Origin: Polaromonas sp.
GTDB taxonomy: Bacteria > Pseudomonadota > Gammaproteobacteria > Burkholderiales > Burkholderiaceae_C
Length of the DNA: 64,000 nt
Reading direction: 5' to 3'
Assembly: GCF_029945895.1 (NCBI RefSeq)
Contig: NZ_JAQSDL010000110.1
Location: 1 to 64,000, forward strand
Shown here in pieces: positions 48,754-59,241 of this stretch. Each line of letters starts with the position of its first letter. Position 1 is the stretch's first letter. Position numbers and translations under genes: made by a program. Under the pieces are notes generated by a model. The model saw nothing but the letters and a program-made list of their open reading frames with translations, was not told the origin of the DNA and did not search any database.

Positions 48754-49899
48754 ATGACCGCCAACCTGCTTGATTACGATCTGGACGGGCTGGCGGCCTT
48801 TTGCGAAGGCCTCGGGGAGAAACGCTTCCGGGCCACCCAGCTTTTTCGCTGGATTCACCAGAAAGGCGCGACAGATTTTGCCCAGATGACCGATCTGGCC
48901 AAATCGTTGCGTGAAAAACTTCCCGCGTCCGCCCACATCCAGAGCCTGAAGGTGGTGTCACGCCACGATTCGGCCGACGGCACCATCAAGTGGCTGTTCG
49001 ATGTCGGCGCGGGAGATGTCATTGAAACCGTCTTCATTCCCGAGGCCGACCGCGGAACGCTTTGCATTTCGTCCCAGGCCGGCTGTGCTGTGGGCTGCCG
49101 TTTTTGCTCCACCGGCCACCAGGGCTTCAGCCGCAACCTGACGACAGCCGAGATCATCGGCCAGCTCTGGTTTGCAGAGCACTTCCTGCGCCAGCATCTG
49201 GGCCGGCAGGACCGTGTGGTGTCCAACGTCGTGATGATGGGCATGGGTGAACCCCTGCAGAACTATTCCCAGCTGCTGCCGGCCCTGCGCGTCATGCTGG
49301 ACGACCATGCCTATGGCCTGTCGCGCCGGCGTGTAACGGTTTCGACCTCCGGCGTGGTGCCCATGATGGATCGTCTGGCGCATGATTGCCCGGTAGCCCT
49401 GGCGGTGTCGCTGCACGCGCCCGAGGACGAGCTGCGAAGCAACCTGGTGCCGCTGAACAAAAAATACCCGATCGCCGAATTGCTCGAGGCCTGCGCGCGT
49501 TACCAGGCCGCGGCACCGAGGGACTTCATCACCTTCGAGTACTGCATGCTCGACGGCGTCAATGACCAGCCCGAACATGCGCACATGCTGGTGGCCTTGA
49601 TGCGCAAGCATGCAGTCAATGGTTTGTCCTGCAAGTTCAATCTGATTCCTTTCAACCCGTTTCCGGCATCGGGCCTGAAACGCTCAGGCATGCCGCAGGT
49701 GATGGTTTTCGCCAAGGTTCTGATGGATGCCGGCATGGTGACCACCGTGCGAAAAACCCGGGGCGATGACATCGACGCCGCCTGTGGCCAGCTCGCCGGC
49801 GATGTCCAGGACCGCACCGGTGTGCAGCAGCGCATGGCCACGCAGCGGCAGGGTATGCTCAAGGGCATCAAGATTGTCTCCAGAGAGGTCGGTGTATGA
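48754..49899 (+). CDS. rlmN: Dual-specificity rRNA/tRNA methyltransferase RlmN
   Basis: A 381-residue radical-SAM enzyme. It methylates adenine C2 in 23S rRNA (A2503) and in tRNA (A37). The Fe-S Cys are in [11 protein letters not shown] near 112-119, the GMGEPLQNY motif is near 163, and the second methyl-bearing Cys lies in [15 protein letters not shown] near 345. The N-terminal helix bundle ([20 protein letters not shown]) is typical. It overlaps pilW by four bases (ATGA). Confidence 0.96.
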   Translation: MTANLLDYDLDGLAAFCEGLGEKRFRATQLFRWIHQKGATDFAQMTDLAKSLREKLPASAHIQSLKVVSRHDSADGTIKWLFDVGAGDVIETVFIPEADRGTLCISSQAGCAVGCRFCSTGHQGFSRNLTTAEIIGQLWFAEHFLRQHLGRQDRVVSNVVMMGMGEPLQNYSQLLPALRVMLDDHAYGLSRRRVTVSTSGVVPMMDRLAHDCPVALAVSLHAPEDELRSNLVPLNKKYPIAELLEACARYQAAAPRDFITFEYCMLDGVNDQPEHAHMLVALMRKHAVNGLSCKFNLIPFNPFPASGLKRSGMPQVMVFAKVLMDAGMVTTVRKTRGDDIDAACGQLAGDVQDRTGVQQRMATQRQGMLKGIKIVSREVGV

Positions 49900-50708
49900 G
49901 TCGTGTCCGCAATGTCCTGTTGATGTCTGTCTGCTGGGCGGCCGTGCTGCTCGCCGGGTGTGCCGGCAAACCGGGTTCCGCTCCTGGCGCCGCGAGCGGG
50001 CGCGCGGAGATCATGACGGAGTCGGACGAACCGGACGTTCGCAAGCGGGCGCGCATCCGCCTGGAGCTGGCCGCCAATTATTTTCAGCAGGGGCAGACCA
50101 ACGTCGCCCTCGACGAAATCAAGCAGGCCTTGGTGACCGATCCGACCTATGCCGAGGCCTACAACCTGCGCGCCCTGGTTTATATGCGCATGAATGACAA
50201 TGTGCTTGCCGAGGACAGTTTCCGCCGGGCCATGACGCTCAATCCGCGGGACGGCGACGTGCTGCACAACTATGGCTGGCTGCTCTGCCAGCAAAATCGC
50301 TACAGCGAATCGACTGCGTTATTCGCCCGCGCCATTGCCTTGCCCCAGTACGGCGGCCAGGCCAAAACACTCATGACGCAGGGGCTTTGTCAGGTGAGGG
50401 CGGGGCAGAAAGCGGAGGGTGAGCGGAGCCTGTTGCAATCCTATGAGCTGGACGCCGGTAACCCGGTCACCGGCTATAACCTGGCCAACCTGCTTTTCCA
50501 GCGCGGGGAGTTGGTTCGTGCGCAGTTCTACATCCGCCGTTTGAACAACAGTGATCTGGCCAACGCCGAAACCTTGTGGCTGGGTATCAAGGTGGAGCGC
50601 AGTCTGGGCAACCGCGAGGCGATGCTGCAACTGGCCGATCAGCTTAAAAAGCGCTTCGCCCAGTCACGCGAGGCTGCAGCTTACGAACGGGGAGCCTTCA
50701 ATGACTGA
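49896..50708 (+). CDS. pilW: Type IV pilus secretin-assembly lipoprotein PilW/PilF
   Basis: A 270-residue lipoprotein with lipobox VLLAGCAGK (Cys near 26). Six TPR units follow ([60 protein letters not shown]). It matches PilF/PilW, which stabilises PilQ secretin multimers. The position next to rlmN and before rodZ is the usual one. The start overlaps the rlmN stop by ATGA and the stop overlaps rodZ by 8 bases. Confidence 0.92.
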   Translation: MSRVRNVLLMSVCWAAVLLAGCAGKPGSAPGAASGRAEIMTESDEPDVRKRARIRLELAANYFQQGQTNVALDEIKQALVTDPTYAEAYNLRALVYMRMNDNVLAEDSFRRAMTLNPRDGDVLHNYGWLLCQQNRYSESTALFARAIALPQYGGQAKTLMTQGLCQVRAGQKAEGERSLLQSYELDAGNPVTGYNLANLLFQRGELVRAQFYIRRLNNSDLANAETLWLGIKVERSLGNREAMLQLADQLKKRFAQSREAAAYERGAFND

Positions 50709-51702
50709 TGTCGACGGCCTGCTGCCGGGCAACGCTGCCATGGCGCAGCGAGACCCGGCGCACCACGTCCCGCAGGATCAGGCAGATGGCGGGCCTGCGG
50801 TCAGTGCCGGTTCCCTGATCCGGCAGGCACGCGAAGCTGCAGGTCTGCATATCGCCGCACTGGCGGTGGCTTTGAAGGTGCCGGTCAAAAAGCTCGAAGC
50901 CCTGGAAGCGGACCGCCTGGACCTGCTGCCTGATGCCGTGTTCGTACGCGCTCTTGCGGCGAGCGTCTGTCGCACCCTGAAGATAGATGCGGGTCAGGTG
51001 CTGGCGCTGTTGCCACAAACCGGCAAGCCCAATCTCGGGCAGCAGAGTGCGTCCATCAACGCCCCGTTTCGTTCTCCCGGCGACGGACCCGGGCCCTCCC
51101 TGGTGGCCCAGATTTCCAGACCTGCCGTTCTGGCCGGCCTGTTGCTGGTGTTGGGTGCCCTGGTTCTGATCTTTCTGCCGGCTGTCCAGCAGCCCGGCGT
51201 CGCCACGCAGCCAGCGACACCATCACCTGCCATTGCCGATGCACCTTCTGCCCCGTCGGGGGGGCCGTCAGGGGTTGCCATGGCCAGGACCGAGCTGATC
51301 GAGGTGGACAAGCCCGCCGGGGCAGACAGCATGGCTCAGCCCGCTGCTCCTGGCGGCACGGCGCCGACGGCCCCTTTACTCGCACCGCGCCTGCCTGTAA
51401 CCGATCAGGCTGCGGTGGTCATGTCGCCTGCGGTCGCCTCGCCCGCGGTCGCCTCGCCCGAGGCCGCCGGCATCATCGTGTTCCGGGCCAAAGGGGAGTC
51501 GTGGGTCGAAGTGACCGATGCCAGAGGCACGGTGGTTTTGCGTCGTACCCTGGCTGCCGGTGAGGAGGCGGGAGCATCGGGCGTCCTGCCGCTGGCCGCA
51601 GTGGTAGGCCGGGTCGATGCGACGCAGGTCGAGGTGCGGGGCAAGGCCTTTGACCTGGGTGCTGTGAGCAAAGACAACGTTGCACGTTTTGAGGTGAAGT
51701 AG
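50701..51702 (+). CDS. rodZ: RodZ-like helix-turn-helix membrane protein
   Basis: A 333-residue inner-membrane protein. A Cro-like HTH lies at about 35-100 ([40 protein letters not shown]), then a single transmembrane helix at about 140-160 ([18 protein letters not shown]), a Pro/Ala-rich periplasmic linker, and a C-terminal DUF4115 beta domain ([20 protein letters not shown]). RodZ links MreB to the cell-shape machinery. The chosen ATG overlaps pilW by 8 bases. It ends overlapping ispG (TAGTG). Confidence 0.9.
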   Translation: MTDVDGLLPGNAAMAQRDPAHHVPQDQADGGPAVSAGSLIRQAREAAGLHIAALAVALKVPVKKLEALEADRLDLLPDAVFVRALAASVCRTLKIDAGQVLALLPQTGKPNLGQQSASINAPFRSPGDGPGPSLVAQISRPAVLAGLLLVLGALVLIFLPAVQQPGVATQPATPSPAIADAPSAPSGGPSGVAMARTELIEVDKPAGADSMAQPAAPGGTAPTAPLLAPRLPVTDQAAVVMSPAVASPAVASPEAAGIIVFRAKGESWVEVTDARGTVVLRRTLAAGEEAGASGVLPLAAVVGRVDATQVEVRGKAFDLGAVSKDNVARFEVK

Positions 51703-52976
51703 TGGCAGCATGTTTTCCCGTGGAGTCGGCCGCGCCCAAGGCGCGCATGTCGTCCCAGGCGCGTGTGGTCTGGGGCTCACGTGTGGTCACGGTGGGTGGC
51801 GATGCGCCCGTGCGTGTGCAGTCCATGACCAACACCGACACCGTGGACGCGATCGGCACGGCCATCCAGGTCAAGGAACTGGCCATTGCCGGGTCAGAGA
51901 TGGTCCGCATCACCGTCAACACACCGGAGGCTGCGGCGCAGGTGCCGTACATCCGCGAACAGCTCGACCGTATGGGCATCGACGTGCCGTTGATCGGCGA
52001 CTTCCATTACAACGGCCACCGCCTGCTGACAGACTACCCGGCCTGTGCCGAGGCGCTGTCCAAGTACCGCATCAACCCGGGCAATGTGGGCAAGGGCGAC
52101 AAACACGACCGGCAGTTCGGGCAGATGATAGAAGCCGCTGTTCGCTGGAACAAACCGGTGCGCATCGGTGTCAACTGGGGCAGCCTGGACCAGGAACTGC
52201 TGGCCGGCCTGATGGACGAAAACAGCCGCCGGGCCCAGCCCTGGGACGCCAAACAGGTGATGTACGAGGCATTGATCACTTCGGCTCTCGGTTCAGCCGA
52301 GCTGGCCGAGCAGATGGGCATGGACAGAAACCAGATCATTCTCTCCTGCAAGGTCAGCGGCGTGCAGGACCTGATCTCGGTTTACCGTGAACTTTCCAGA
52401 CGCTCGCGTTATGCGCTGCACCTCGGTCTGACCGAAGCCGGCATGGGGACCAAGGGAACGGTGGCGTCCACCGCCGCGCTGGCCATCCTGCTGCAGGAGG
52501 GCATCGGCGACACCATTCGCGTCTCCCTGACGCCGCAGCCCGGCGAAGCGCGCACCCAGGAAGTGCTGATTGCCTCGGAAATCCTTCAGGCGCTCGGCCT
52601 GCGCAGCTTCGTGCCCAGTGTCACCGCCTGTCCCGGTTGCGGCCGAACGACCAGCACCACTTTCCAGGAACTGACCAAGGAAATCGACGATTTCCTGCGC
52701 GCGCAGATGCCGGTCTGGCGTGCCCGATACCCCGGCGTTGAGAAACTCAAGGTCGCGGTGATGGGCTGCATCGTCAACGGGCCTGGCGAGAGCAAACACG
52801 CCGACATCGGCATCAGCCTGCCCGGATCGGGCGAAGCACCGGCCGCACCGGTGTACATCGATGGTGAAAAAAGCGTGACCTTGCGCGGCGACCGGATCGC
52901 GCAGGAATTCCGGACGATTGTCGAAAACTACATTGAAAAGCGCTTTGGCACGCCAGCCGTTGCCCAGATCGCCTGA
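51702..52976 (+). CDS. ispG: 4-hydroxy-3-methylbut-2-enyl diphosphate synthase
   Basis: A 424-residue Fe-S enzyme of the MEP isoprenoid pathway. The TIM-barrel domain starts [20 protein letters not shown]; the cluster Cys are in [11 protein letters not shown] near 310 and [10 protein letters not shown] near 350. The insertion between the domains is the size usual for Proteobacteria. Start is GTG overlapping the rodZ stop (TAGTG). Confidence 0.96.
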   Translation: MAACFPVESAAPKARMSSQARVVWGSRVVTVGGDAPVRVQSMTNTDTVDAIGTAIQVKELAIAGSEMVRITVNTPEAAAQVPYIREQLDRMGIDVPLIGDFHYNGHRLLTDYPACAEALSKYRINPGNVGKGDKHDRQFGQMIEAAVRWNKPVRIGVNWGSLDQELLAGLMDENSRRAQPWDAKQVMYEALITSALGSAELAEQMGMDRNQIILSCKVSGVQDLISVYRELSRRSRYALHLGLTEAGMGTKGTVASTAALAILLQEGIGDTIRVSLTPQPGEARTQEVLIASEILQALGLRSFVPSVTACPGCGRTTSTTFQELTKEIDDFLRAQMPVWRARYPGVEKLKVAVMGCIVNGPGESKHADIGISLPGSGEAPAAPVYIDGEKSVTLRGDRIAQEFRTIVENYIEKRFGTPAVAQIA

Positions 52977-52985
52977 CGGATATCC

Positions 52986-54296
52986 ATGGCTGAAAAACTG
53001 ACTGCCGTCAAAGGCATGAACGACATATTGCCGCCCGATTCGGCGCGCTGGGAATGGCTGGAGGACAAGGTACGCGCGCTGATGGCTCGTTACGCCTACC
53101 GCAACATTCGCACGCCCATCGTCGAGCCGACGGCGCTGTTTGTCCGCGGCCTCGGCGAAGTGACCGACATCGTTGAAAAAGAGATGTACTCGTTCGACGA
53201 CAGGCTCAACGGCGAAGCCTTGACCCTGCGCCCCGAAAACACCGCCGGTGTGGTCCGGGCCGTGGCCGAGCACAGCATGCTTTACGACGGCGGCAAGCGC
53301 CTGTACTACATGGGCCCGATGTTCCGGCACGAGCGTCCGCAGCGGGGCCGTTACCGGCAGTTCCACCAGATCGGTGCCGAAGCGCTGGGGTTTCCCGGCG
53401 CCGAACTCGACGCCGAACTGATCCTGCTGGCCGATGCCTTGTGGAAAGAGCTGGGTCTGACGGACGTGCGGCTGGAACTCAACAGCCTGGGCCAGCCCGA
53501 AGAACGCAGGCAACACCGCGGGGCGCTGATCAGCTATTTTGAGACCAACGCCGACCAGCTCGACGAAGAAGCCAGACGTCGCTTGCACAGCAACCCGCTG
53601 CGCATCCTGGACACGAAAAATCCAAAGATGCAGACTCTGGTGGAAGCTGCGCCGCGGTTGATTGATTTTCTGGGCGAGGCATCGCTGGCCCATTTCAGCA
53701 GCGTCAAGGCCATTCTCGAGGCCAACGGCATCGCCTACAGCATCAACCCTCGGCTGGTGCGCGGCATGGACTACTACAACCTGACGGTGTTCGAGTTCAT
53801 CACTGACAGCCTGGGTTCGCAGGGCACGATCTGCGGCGGTGGCCGTTACGACTACCTGATCGAGCAGATCGGTGGCAAGGCTGCGCCTGCCGTGGGCTGG
53901 GCGCTGGGCGTGGAGCGGGTGCTGGAGCTGATCAGGGAGCAGGGAGGCGCTACCGACCTGCCGGTGCCGGATGCCTACGCGATTGTTCCCGAAGCGTCGG
54001 CTTTGCCCGTGGTGCTGAAAACCCTGCAGGCCTTGCGCGCCGTGGGCGTCAGCGTGCAGATGCATGCGGCCTCCGGCGCCAGCGCTGACGGCATGGGCAG
54101 CATGAAATCCCAGTTCAAGAAGGCTGACGCCAGCGGCGCCCGCTTCGCCCTGATCTTTGGCGCGGCGGAACTGGCGCAGGGCTGCGTGGCGGTGAAGCCC
54201 CTGCGTGGCGAAAAGGTCGAGGCCGCCCAGTCCCAGACCCTGGAGCCGCTGGAGACCGTGGCGCTTTGGGCGCACGGCCTGCAGGCTGGCGCCTGA
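52986..54296 (+). CDS. hisS: Histidyl-tRNA synthetase
   Basis: A 436-residue class II synthetase. Motif 1 region around [20 protein letters not shown], motif 2 in [20 protein letters not shown] near 107, His-specific segments [15 protein letters not shown] near 262 and [17 protein letters not shown] near 285, and an anticodon-binding C-terminal domain. It follows ispG by about 10 bases. Confidence 0.97.
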   Translation: MAEKLTAVKGMNDILPPDSARWEWLEDKVRALMARYAYRNIRTPIVEPTALFVRGLGEVTDIVEKEMYSFDDRLNGEALTLRPENTAGVVRAVAEHSMLYDGGKRLYYMGPMFRHERPQRGRYRQFHQIGAEALGFPGAELDAELILLADALWKELGLTDVRLELNSLGQPEERRQHRGALISYFETNADQLDEEARRRLHSNPLRILDTKNPKMQTLVEAAPRLIDFLGEASLAHFSSVKAILEANGIAYSINPRLVRGMDYYNLTVFEFITDSLGSQGTICGGGRYDYLIEQIGGKAAPAVGWALGVERVLELIREQGGATDLPVPDAYAIVPEASALPVVLKTLQALRAVGVSVQMHAASGASADGMGSMKSQFKKADASGARFALIFGAAELAQGCVAVKPLRGEKVEAAQSQTLEPLETVALWAHGLQAGA

Positions 54297-54306
54297 CAGC
54301 GACCCC

Positions 54307-54312
54307 TACAAT
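54307..54312 (+). promoter_or_regulatory. Candidate -10 box before yfgM
   Basis: TACAAT, 36 bases upstream of the yfgM ATG. It may give an internal promoter within the long gene cluster. No clear -35 box is seen. Confidence 0.25.
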
Positions 54313-54347
54313 CAACACAATTCATTTGGCGGAACCAGCAGAGCTCT

Positions 54348-55058
54348 ATGGCAAAACATCTCGATTTGGAAGAACAGGAGCAGCTCGACGAGCTGAAGCA
54401 CTTCTGGAAACAGTATGGCAACCTGATCACCTGGGGCCTGATTGTCATTTTTGGTGCTTTTGCCGCCTGGAACGGCTACCACTACTGGCAGCGTGACCAG
54501 GCCGCCAAGGCGGCCATCATGTACGACGAGGTCGAGCGCGCCGCCCAGTCGGGAGACACCAGCCGGCTGGATCGCGCTATCGGCGACATGAAAGACCGTT
54601 TTGCCGGGACGGCTTTCGCCCAACAGGCCGGCCTGCTGGCGGCCAGGACCTATTACGACAAAGGCAACACCGATGCCGCCAAAGCCTCTCTGGGATGGGT
54701 GGCCGGCAAGAGCGCAGACGAGGGTTACCAGGCCATTGCCAAGCTGCGTCTGGCGGGTTTGCTGCTTGAGGCCAAAGCCTACGACGAGGCCTTGCAGCAG
54801 CTGAGCGGCGCCTTCCCCAAGGACTTTGTCGCGCTGGCGGCAGATCGCCGCGGCGACGTCCTCGCTGCACAAGGCAAGAAAAACGAAGCCCGGGCCGAAT
54901 ACGAAAAAGCCTTCAAGGCCATGGATGACCGCACCGAGTACCGGCGCCTGGTCGAAGTCAAACTCAATGCGCTCGGGCTGAACCCCTCGGCGGCATTGGC
55001 CCCTGCTGCAGCCAACGTTGCAGTTTCTCCCGCGTCCGCCCCGGAGGTCAAGCAGTGA
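54348..55058 (+). CDS. yfgM: YfgM-type periplasmic TPR protein
   Basis: A 236-residue inner-membrane protein with a short cytosolic N-terminus (AKHLDLEEQEQLDELKHFWK), one transmembrane helix (about 27-43, WGLIVIFGAFAAWNGYHYW) and a periplasmic TPR domain (about 50-215). YfgM in E. coli associates with SecYEG and PpiD. Its placement before bamB matches the order in many Proteobacteria. The tail is Ala/Pro-rich. It overlaps bamB by four bases (GTGA). Confidence 0.92.
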   Translation: MAKHLDLEEQEQLDELKHFWKQYGNLITWGLIVIFGAFAAWNGYHYWQRDQAAKAAIMYDEVERAAQSGDTSRLDRAIGDMKDRFAGTAFAQQAGLLAARTYYDKGNTDAAKASLGWVAGKSADEGYQAIAKLRLAGLLLEAKAYDEALQQLSGAFPKDFVALAADRRGDVLAAQGKKNEARAEYEKAFKAMDDRTEYRRLVEVKLNALGLNPSAALAPAAANVAVSPASAPEVKQ

Positions 55059-56209
55059 TTTTCAAGTCTTTTCGGCCTCTGGCCCATACGTTGAAAGCGC
55101 CTGCAGCTATCTTTTTGGTAGCATTATTGGCCGGCTGCTCGATGTTCAGCAGCTCCGTCAAAAAGCCGCAGCCGGCAGAGTTGCAGCCCGTGATGGCACT
55201 GGTGCCGGCCAAACAGGTCTGGACCGCCCGCATCGGCGAGGTTTCTTTCCCGCTCCAGGTGAATGTCTCGGGCGATACCGTGGTGGTAGCAAGCACCGAC
55301 GGCACCGTGGTGGCGCTGGACGCGCGCAGCGGCCGTGACTTCTGGCGCACCAATGTTGGCGCACCGATCGCCGCCGGCGTGGGCAGCGACGGCAAGGTCG
55401 CTGCTGTGGTCACCCGGACCAACGAAGTGGTGGCCGTGTCGGGTGGCAAGGAAATCTGGCGCCAGAAACTTGCGGCTCAGGCCTTCACCGCACCTTTTGT
55501 GGCCGGTGGCCGGGTGTTTGTGCTCGCGGCCGACCGTTCGGTCAATGCCTTTGACGGCCAGACCGGGCGCAAGCTCTGGTCCCAGCAGCGTCCCAGCGAA
55601 CCGCTGGTGCTGCGCCAGTCGGGTGTCATGCTGGCTGTCGGCGACACACTGGTGGTGGGCCTGGCCGGCCGCCTGACCGGACTCAATCCGCTCAATGGCA
55701 GCATCCGCTGGGAGGCCCCGATTGCTTCGCCCCGCGGCATCAATGACGTGGAGCGCCTGGTGGACCTGGTGGGCACCGTGAGCCGCACCGGCAACACGGT
55801 TTGTGCCCGGGCTTTCCAGGCCAGCGTTGGCTGTGTGGATGCCCAGCGCGGCGTGCTGCTCTGGACCAAACCCGCCAATGGCGCGCAGGGCGTCGATGGC
55901 GACGACAGCCTGGTGTTTGGCACCGAAGCCGACGGCAAGGTTCTGGCCTGGCGCCGCAGCGACGGCGAGAGCGGCTGGAGCTCGGACAGCCTGCGTTACC
56001 GCAGCCTGAGCGCGCCGCTGGTGGTGGGCCGCTCCATCGCCATTGGAGACTCTGCCGGTTTTGTGCATCTATTGTCCCGCGCGGACGGCTCGCCGCTGAA
56101 CCGCCTCGTGACCGACGGCTCGCCAGTGGCAGCCACCCCGGTGCTGGCCGGCAATATCCTGGTGGCTGTCACCCGTTCAGGCGCTGTTTTCGGCTTTGCG
56201 CCTGAATAA
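55055..56209 (+). CDS. bamB: Outer-membrane assembly lipoprotein BamB
   Basis: A 384-residue lipoprotein. Signal peptide ends in VALLAGCSMF (Cys near 28); the mature protein is a PQQ-like beta-propeller with repeated blades (TVVALDARSGRDFWRTNVG, VNAFDGQTGRKLWSQQRPSE, GLNPLNGSIRWEAPIASPRG). BamB helps BamA insert barrels. Start GTG overlaps the yfgM stop. A GC-rich repeat separates it from der. Confidence 0.95.
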   Translation: MIFKSFRPLAHTLKAPAAIFLVALLAGCSMFSSSVKKPQPAELQPVMALVPAKQVWTARIGEVSFPLQVNVSGDTVVVASTDGTVVALDARSGRDFWRTNVGAPIAAGVGSDGKVAAVVTRTNEVVAVSGGKEIWRQKLAAQAFTAPFVAGGRVFVLAADRSVNAFDGQTGRKLWSQQRPSEPLVLRQSGVMLAVGDTLVVGLAGRLTGLNPLNGSIRWEAPIASPRGINDVERLVDLVGTVSRTGNTVCARAFQASVGCVDAQRGVLLWTKPANGAQGVDGDDSLVFGTEADGKVLAWRRSDGESGWSSDSLRYRSLSAPLVVGRSIAIGDSAGFVHLLSRADGSPLNRLVTDGSPVAATPVLAGNILVAVTRSGAVFGFAPE

Positions 56210-56300
56210 TGGCCCCCACGCTCGTCACTTCGTGTAAGTCGCTGCCCCCCGCGGGGGCGCTGCGCCCGCGGCCCGGCGAAGCCGGTTCCGCGGCCCCGGC
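56210..56300. repeat. GC-rich intergenic repeat, family B
   Basis: Shares GCCCCCACG, CACTTCGTGT, GTCGCTGCCCCCC and a GC-rich palindromic core with the copy at 38937. Both copies lie between genes of the same strand. Confidence 0.75.
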
Positions 56301-56357
56301 TTGTGAAGAGGGGTTCCTCCCGCTTGTCACTTCCCTGCCTCTTTTGATCGTTATTTC

Positions 56358-57701
56358 GTGAAACCTGTTATCGCCCTGGTCGGTCGCCCCAATGTGGGCA
56401 AATCGACGATTTTCAACCGCCTGACCAAGTCGCGTGATGCGATCGTGGCCGACTATGCCGGCCTGACGCGGGACCGCCACTACGGCAATGGCCATCTGGG
56501 CGCGCAGGAGTTCATCGTGATCGACACCGGCGGCTTCGAGCCCAAGGCCGTCGATGGCATCTACAAGGAAATGGCCAAGCAGACCCGGCAGGCGGTGGCT
56601 GAAGCCGACGTCGTGGTGTTTGTGGTTGATGCACGCGCCGGGGTTAATGCCCAGGACCACGAGATCGCCAAGTACCTGCGCAAGCTGGGCAAGCCGACGG
56701 TGCTGACCGCCAACAAGGCCGAAGGCATGACCGAGGGCGTGCAGCTGTCCGAGTTTTTCGAGCTCGGGCTGGGTGAGGTCCTGCCGGTGTCGGCCTCGCA
56801 CGGGCAGGGCATGCGCACGCTGGTCGATATGGCCCTGCAGCCCCTGAATCTGCCGGATCCGGACCTGGAGGGCGAGCCAAGCGACCCGACGGTGATCAAG
56901 CTGGCGGTGGCGGGTCGGCCCAATGTAGGCAAATCGACGCTGATCAACACCTGGCTGGGCGAAGAGCGCCTGGTGGCGTTTGACCAGCCGGGCACCACGC
57001 GCGATGCCATTTCGGTACCCTTCGAGCGCGGCGGGCAGAAATTCGAGCTGATCGACACCGCCGGGCTGCGCCGCAAGGGCAAGGTGTTCGAGGCGATTGA
57101 AAAGTTCTCGGTGGTCAAGACCCTGCAGGCCATCGAAAGCGCCAATGTGGTGCTGCTGTTGCTGGACGCGACCCAGGGCGTGACCGACCAGGACGCCCAC
57201 ATTGCCGGCTACATCCTGGAAAGCGGGCGCGCGGTGGTGCTGGCCGTCAACAAGTGGGATGCGGTGGACGCCTACCAGAAGGAAATCCTGCAGCGCTCCA
57301 TCGAAACGCGGCTGTCCTTCCTGAAGTTCGCCACCATCCACAATATTTCGGCCATCAAACGCCAGGGCCTGGGCCCGGTCTGGAAGTCGATTGTCCAGGC
57401 CCACGCCTCGGCCAACCGCAAGATGTCCACGCCGGTGCTGACCCGCCTGCTGCTGGAAGCCGTGCAGTTCCAGAGCCCGCAGCGGGCCGGCATGTTCCGC
57501 CCCAAGCTGCGTTATGCGCACCAGGGCGGCATGAACCCGCCCATCATCATTGTTCACGGCAATTCGCTCGAACACGTCACCGACGCCTACAAGCGTTTTC
57601 TGGAAGGGCGCTTCCGCAAGGAGTTCGATCTGGTGGGCACGCCGTTGCGCATCCAGATGAAGTCGTCCAGCAACCCCTATGCGGACAAAGATTCCACTTA
57701 G
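56358..57701 (+). CDS. der: Ribosome-assembly GTPase Der (EngA)
   Basis: A 447-residue protein with two tandem GTPase domains. G1 motifs [12 protein letters not shown] near 11 and [12 protein letters not shown] near 187; G3 motifs DTGGF near 57 and [10 protein letters not shown] near 235; G4 motifs TANKAEG and AVNKWDA near 297. A KH-like domain (about 360-440, [20 protein letters not shown]) ends the protein. Der assists 50S maturation. Start GTG. Confidence 0.96.
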   Translation: MKPVIALVGRPNVGKSTIFNRLTKSRDAIVADYAGLTRDRHYGNGHLGAQEFIVIDTGGFEPKAVDGIYKEMAKQTRQAVAEADVVVFVVDARAGVNAQDHEIAKYLRKLGKPTVLTANKAEGMTEGVQLSEFFELGLGEVLPVSASHGQGMRTLVDMALQPLNLPDPDLEGEPSDPTVIKLAVAGRPNVGKSTLINTWLGEERLVAFDQPGTTRDAISVPFERGGQKFELIDTAGLRRKGKVFEAIEKFSVVKTLQAIESANVVLLLLDATQGVTDQDAHIAGYILESGRAVVLAVNKWDAVDAYQKEILQRSIETRLSFLKFATIHNISAIKRQGLGPVWKSIVQAHASANRKMSTPVLTRLLLEAVQFQSPQRAGMFRPKLRYAHQGGMNPPIIIVHGNSLEHVTDAYKRFLEGRFRKEFDLVGTPLRIQMKSSSNPYADKDST

Positions 57702-57769
57702 GACTACAGGCGCGGTCAATCGGCTGTGGTAAGGTGAAGTCCTACCAACTCTTGAACACGGAAAATATC

Positions 57770-58021
57770 GTGAGCAACAACAAAGGTCAGCTCTTGCAGG
57801 ACCCTTTTCTCAATACTTTGCGCCGTGAGCATGTGCCGGTGTCGATTTACCTCGTCAACGGCATCAAGCTTCAGGGTCAGATCGAATCTTTCGATCAGTA
57901 CGTGGTCCTGCTGCGCAACACCGTCACCCAGATGGTCTACAAACACGCCATTTCGACCATCGTTCCCGGTCGTGCAGTCAATTTCGCTGCTGCAGAATCC
58001 CAAGAAAGCCCAGCCAGCTGA
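57770..58021 (+). CDS. hfq: RNA chaperone Hfq
   Basis: An 83-residue Sm-like protein. It begins [20 protein letters not shown] and carries the Sm1 region [20 protein letters not shown] and the Sm2 motif [10 protein letters not shown] near 60. A short tail rich in Ala/Ser/Glu follows. It mediates sRNA-mRNA pairing. Start is GTG, 68 bases after der. Its stop overlaps a possible CTG start of hflX. Confidence 0.96.
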   Translation: MSNNKGQLLQDPFLNTLRREHVPVSIYLVNGIKLQGQIESFDQYVVLLRNTVTQMVYKHAISTIVPGRAVNFAAAESQESPAS

Positions 58022-59199
58022 GTTCCCAGGACCTCTCCCCGGCGGTAGCGCCTCTGGCCATTCTGGTCGGGGTGGATCTGGGCCTCCCCAATTTTGATGC
58101 CGGTCTGGAAGAACTGGGCCTGCTGGCCCAGACGGCCGGCCTGCAGCCGATTGCCCGCGTGGTCTGCAAACGCCGGGCGCCCGACGCAGCGCTCTTCATC
58201 GGCAGCGGCAAGGCAGACGAAATCAAGATGCTCGCGCTGGAAACCGGCGCCAGTGAAATCCTGTTTGACCAGTCCCTGAGCCCGGCGCAGCAGCGCAATC
58301 TGGAGCGGGTGCTTGGCCTGCCCGTCAATGACCGCACCCTGCTGATCCTCGAGATTTTTGCCCAGCGCGCGCGCAGCCACGAAGGCAAGCTGCAGGTTGA
58401 ACTGGCACGTCTGCAATACCTGTCGACACGCCTGGTCCGGCGCTGGTCCCACCTGGAGCGGCAGACCGGCGGTGCCGGCGTGCGCGGCGGCCCCGGCGAA
58501 AAGCAGATCGAGCTCGACAAACGCATGATCGGCGAGTCCATCAAGCGCACCAAGGAGCGCCTGACCAAGGTCAAGAAGCAGCGCCAGACCCAGCGGCGCC
58601 AGCGCGAGCGGCGCAATTCCTTCACCATTTCCCTGGTCGGCTACACCAATGCCGGCAAAACGACACTGTTCAATGCCCTCGTGAAGGCGCGCGCCTACGC
58701 GGCGGACCAGTTGTTTGCGACGCTGGACACCACAACCCGCCAGCTGTACCTGGGCGACGCCGCCCGGTCGGTGTCGCTGTCGGACACGGTCGGCTTCATT
58801 CGCGACCTGCCGCACGGGCTGGTGGACGCTTTTGCCGCCACCCTGCAGGAGGCTGCGGACGCCGATTTGCTGCTGCATGTGGTCGATGGCGCCAACCCGG
58901 ACCATCTCGAGCAGATCGAGCAGGTGCAGCGCGTGCTGGCCGAGATCGGCGCTGCCGATGTGCCGCAGATTCTGGTCTTCAACAAGCTTGACGCCCTTGA
59001 AAAATCGCGCCTACCGCTGCAGTTATGTGACAGTTTCGAGGTCAAGGATGCCTTTTCGGATACCGGCAGGCGCGTCGACCGGGTTTTTGTCAGCGCACAG
59101 ACGGGCGAAGGCCTGCCGCTGCTGCGCGAGCTGTTGGCCAGGCATGCCTCGCAAGCGCCCGTCGAAGATAGCCCCCCAATCAATGAGGCCGTAGCGTGA
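58018..59199 (+). CDS. hflX: Ribosome-rescue GTPase HflX
   Basis: About 393 residues. The N-terminal HflX domain ([20 protein letters not shown]), the glycine-rich linker with [20 protein letters not shown] and a GTPase domain (G1 [12 protein letters not shown] near 208, G3 [18 protein letters not shown]4 NKLD) are clear. HflX splits stalled ribosomes. The conserved first strand (ILVGVDLG) lies upstream of the first in-frame GTG (58072), so I place the start at a CTG (58018) overlapping the hfq stop as CTGA; no ATG, GTG or TTG lies between. Confidence 0.85.
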   Translation: MSSQDLSPAVAPLAILVGVDLGLPNFDAGLEELGLLAQTAGLQPIARVVCKRRAPDAALFIGSGKADEIKMLALETGASEILFDQSLSPAQQRNLERVLGLPVNDRTLLILEIFAQRARSHEGKLQVELARLQYLSTRLVRRWSHLERQTGGAGVRGGPGEKQIELDKRMIGESIKRTKERLTKVKKQRQTQRRQRERRNSFTISLVGYTNAGKTTLFNALVKARAYAADQLFATLDTTTRQLYLGDAARSVSLSDTVGFIRDLPHGLVDAFAATLQEAADADLLLHVVDGANPDHLEQIEQVQRVLAEIGAADVPQILVFNKLDALEKSRLPLQLCDSFEVKDAFSDTGRRVDRVFVSAQTGEGLPLLRELLARHASQAPVEDSPPINEAVA

Positions 59200-59241
59200 T
59201 TAGGCACAATATGGGAATCATAAAAAAGTGAGCTCTATTTC

